Shown: positions 62,311-64,000 of the stretch, in pieces
Position numbering within the stretch: the stretch's first letter is position 1
Layout: each line of letters opens with the position of its first letter
Assembly (NCBI GenBank): GCA_032717465.1
Contig: CM064683.1
Location: 37,731,542-37,795,541 of the forward strand
Source: Coenobita brevimanus
Taxonomy: Eukaryota > Arthropoda > Malacostraca > Decapoda > Coenobitidae
DNA length: 64,000 nt
Reading direction: 5' to 3'
The notes under the pieces: model-generated
The model's database searches: none
Seen by the model: the letters and a program-made list of their open reading frames with translations, nothing else
What the model was told of the DNA's origin: nothing
Position numbers and translations under genes: made by a program

Positions 62311-63479
62311 GTGACCACTGATGTGTCGGAAAACCAATTTACATTGTGTTTCAATATTACATAATTATTGCTGGCAAAAATCACCATTTTTTGTTCACCA
62401 CCACCATATTATCATTCAGACTTTTTTCCACTCAGCCAGCAAACATTGTGTGCATGTGTATATAAACCGTATGCAATAAGTCCTTGTTATAAGTTGCCTT
62501 TCATGACTTTTGTATCTCTTTAGTTAAATACAGAAAATTATCCATTCATTGTGACCTGTAAAGCTAATTGGCCAGTTATCTTCTATGCAGAGTAATGTTT
62601 ATAAGGAAAAATCATTGTCATATAAATATCCCAGACTTAACTAGGAGGACCATTTGTATAGTTATGACTGTTAAAAATTATTGTAAGAAATGGATTAATA
62701 TTACAAATGTGTGTATGTAATATTGTGATGAGATTCAGCCTTTTGTTGATTATATAATGAAAGCTAATCCATTAAAATATTGTAGATTATTTAAGTTGTT
62801 CTGCAGTAAAGGAAATCAGTTGTAGTGAAAACAGTATTTTATTTACCCTGTAGCTTATTACTGGAATATACAGTATACGTTATATAGAGAGAGAACTTCA
62901 TTGCGCCCTCTCTCTCTCTCTCTCTAGGACTTGTCACCGAATTACTAGCTCAAACTCGAGGCACTGAGAACTGAACAGCGAGTTTTCTGAAGCGGATGTT
63001 TTCATTTAGTTACTCATTTATCTGGCATTTAGCTTCTTGGCCTTCGCATTTTAGTCTCCCTCGTCGACATCCCGTTTCACATAGTGTCATATAACCATGT
63101 CATCGAAGGCTTTCATCAGTATTCTGTGAGTAGAAAACTAGTCTAAACATAAAACAGATTGCAAATTGCATTCTGTACAAGGTAAAAGTGGTTAAAAACA
63201 GTAAATTATTAGAATTGTGCATTTCCTTTGAACGAGGTAAGTGAAATCGAACATTGCATTGTGAAGTTACGTTTTTCAAGTCTCACGGAAATTGGATATC
63301 TCGTTTAACTTTGCCATTCGACATTAGATAAGTATATCGATTTTACTAGATTTTCATGATTCACAATTAAGCAGAAGCATTTAGATATCATGTAAAGTGA
63401 CTCTGGCAGCCTAAAAATGTAGTATTGAGTTGATAAGAGTGAGAAAAACTGAATAGGGCCGGAATTGTATCATACCGAA
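62311..63479. other. Spacer and probable promoter-proximal DNA of gene 3
   Basis: No repeat other than (CT)n at 62911-62927, preceded by a short (GA)n. The density of recognisable mobile elements drops here compared with the rest of the window, in keeping with a regulatory region before the gene at 63608. Confidence 0.4.
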
Positions 63480-63607
63480 CACAGCGTCACATCCAGCAAC
63501 AAGACGAGGCAAGAACTTTCTTCAGTGTGGGTTGAGATTCCCAAGTGTCATGAGGGGGTGTGATTGCGGCCATATTTATAGTAATTTATAGTGTAAGCGC
63601 AGTGAAA
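63480..63607 (+). promoter_or_regulatory. Probable 5' UTR or core promoter of gene 3
   Basis: The segment before the ATG at 63608 includes GATTGCGGCCATATTTATAG, whose GCGGCCAT resembles a YY1-type motif often found at transcription starts. No in-frame ATG precedes the chosen start within the same frame. The exact transcription start cannot be fixed. Confidence 0.35.
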
Positions 63608-63680
63608 ATGGCGACTAAAAGTACCTCTAAGTGTATATTAAGTGTATTTTTATGCGTTGTGCTTCTGAGTTGTGTGGAAG
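63608..63680 (+). CDS. Gene 3, first coding exon (partial): signal peptide of a secreted or membrane protein
   Basis: The ATG in AAAATGG context encodes MATKSTSKCILSVFLCVVLL then SCVEG: a short basic n-region, a hydrophobic core of about 14 residues and a small/polar end, which is a typical signal peptide. A strong donor (GAAG then GTAAGAAA) follows at 63681, and past it the frame continues for 33 codons with no bias and then stops, as expected for an intron. The exon ends one base into a codon (phase 1), the common pattern for a signal-peptide exon joined to an extracellular domain. The rest of the gene lies to the right of the window, so the product is unknown. Confidence 0.65.
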
Positions 63681-64000
63681 GTAAGAAATATAAGTTTTTA
63701 GTGGGTGTTATTGAAAGTTTGGTTTCAAGACATTACAGTCACCATATAACTTGCCCTGCTTTTTGGCGATGTATGTAAGATTATTAACGTAATTTTAGTA
63801 ACAGCATTCCCAGACATATTATTATACTTGGAAGAGCCCCGGGGACAGGAGAGAAGAGCGAGGAGGAGCAGGGAGAGAAAGTGAAAGGAACATACGGGAA
63901 GAAAAGGTGCGAGATTAGATATTTCGCCGTTCCCTCTCGTCTTTAATTACTCTCATTTATTTCCTCAAGTTACACATGTCGTCTGGGTGTTTTTTATGAA
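63681..64000 (+). other. Start of gene 3 intron 1
   Basis: It begins GTAAGAAA and contains a purine-rich stretch at 63830-63900 (GGACAGGAGAGAAGAGCGAG). No acceptor with a convincing coding continuation is present before the window ends. Confidence 0.45.

Noticed and set aside
63560..63607. Upstream start of the gene 3 frame at 63560
   Set aside because: The codon there is GTG, not ATG, and the extension would spoil the signal peptide; the ATG at 63608 is preferred.

Overview
The window is eukaryotic nuclear DNA and most likely comes from a crustacean, probably a decapod; that placement is inference. It rests on long introns, dense AT, AC and ATT microsatellites, abundant fragments of non-LTR and BEL/Pao retrotransposons, and a 120-base 5S rRNA-like sequence of arthropod type. 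No bacterial, viral or plasmid gene organisation was seen.

Three protein-coding loci are supported, all on the + strand. Two are tandem, full-length paralogs of the ZC3H10 family of CCCH zinc-finger RNA-binding proteins. Gene 1 is join(10987..11561, 17205..17340, 18128..19093, 24329..25087), 811 aa. Gene 2 is join(42912..43435, 54904..55039, 57118..58041, 60071..60661), 724 aa. They share the same four coding exons with the same intron phases (2, 0, 0), a second exon of identical length (136 bases), three CCCH fingers with the second and third split across exon junctions, and a coiled coil starting at the same offset in exon 3. A 21-base block around the splice acceptor just before each ATG is identical, so each gene must have an unseen noncoding first exon upstream. 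The last exons have diverged into different low-complexity tails but keep one short motif (STW-D/E-EDMR-x-LDMLSQ). At the right edge (63608..63680) the first coding exon of a third gene encodes a signal peptide and then leaves the window through an intron.

Layout: 1-10.9 kb is repeat-rich upstream DNA; 11.0-25.1 kb is gene 1; 25.1-42.9 kb is intergenic DNA dominated by decayed LINEs and SINEs; 42.9-60.7 kb is gene 2, whose 11.5-kb first intron holds a BEL/Pao relic and a TTAA-flanked piggyBac-like element; 60.7-63.5 kb is the gene 2 3' region and spacer; 63.5-64.0 kb is the start of gene 3.

The most interesting material outside the genes is in the mobile elements. There is a 5S rRNA-derived SINE with a complete 120-base head. 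A modular repeat family has one 5' half joined to three alternative 3' halves, one of which is the body of the 5S SINE. LINE fragments end in the same tail as that SINE. Several elements are bounded by TTAA with piggyBac-like inverted ends, and a ~600-base unclassified repeat is present twice. All classifications come from reading motifs, with no database search.
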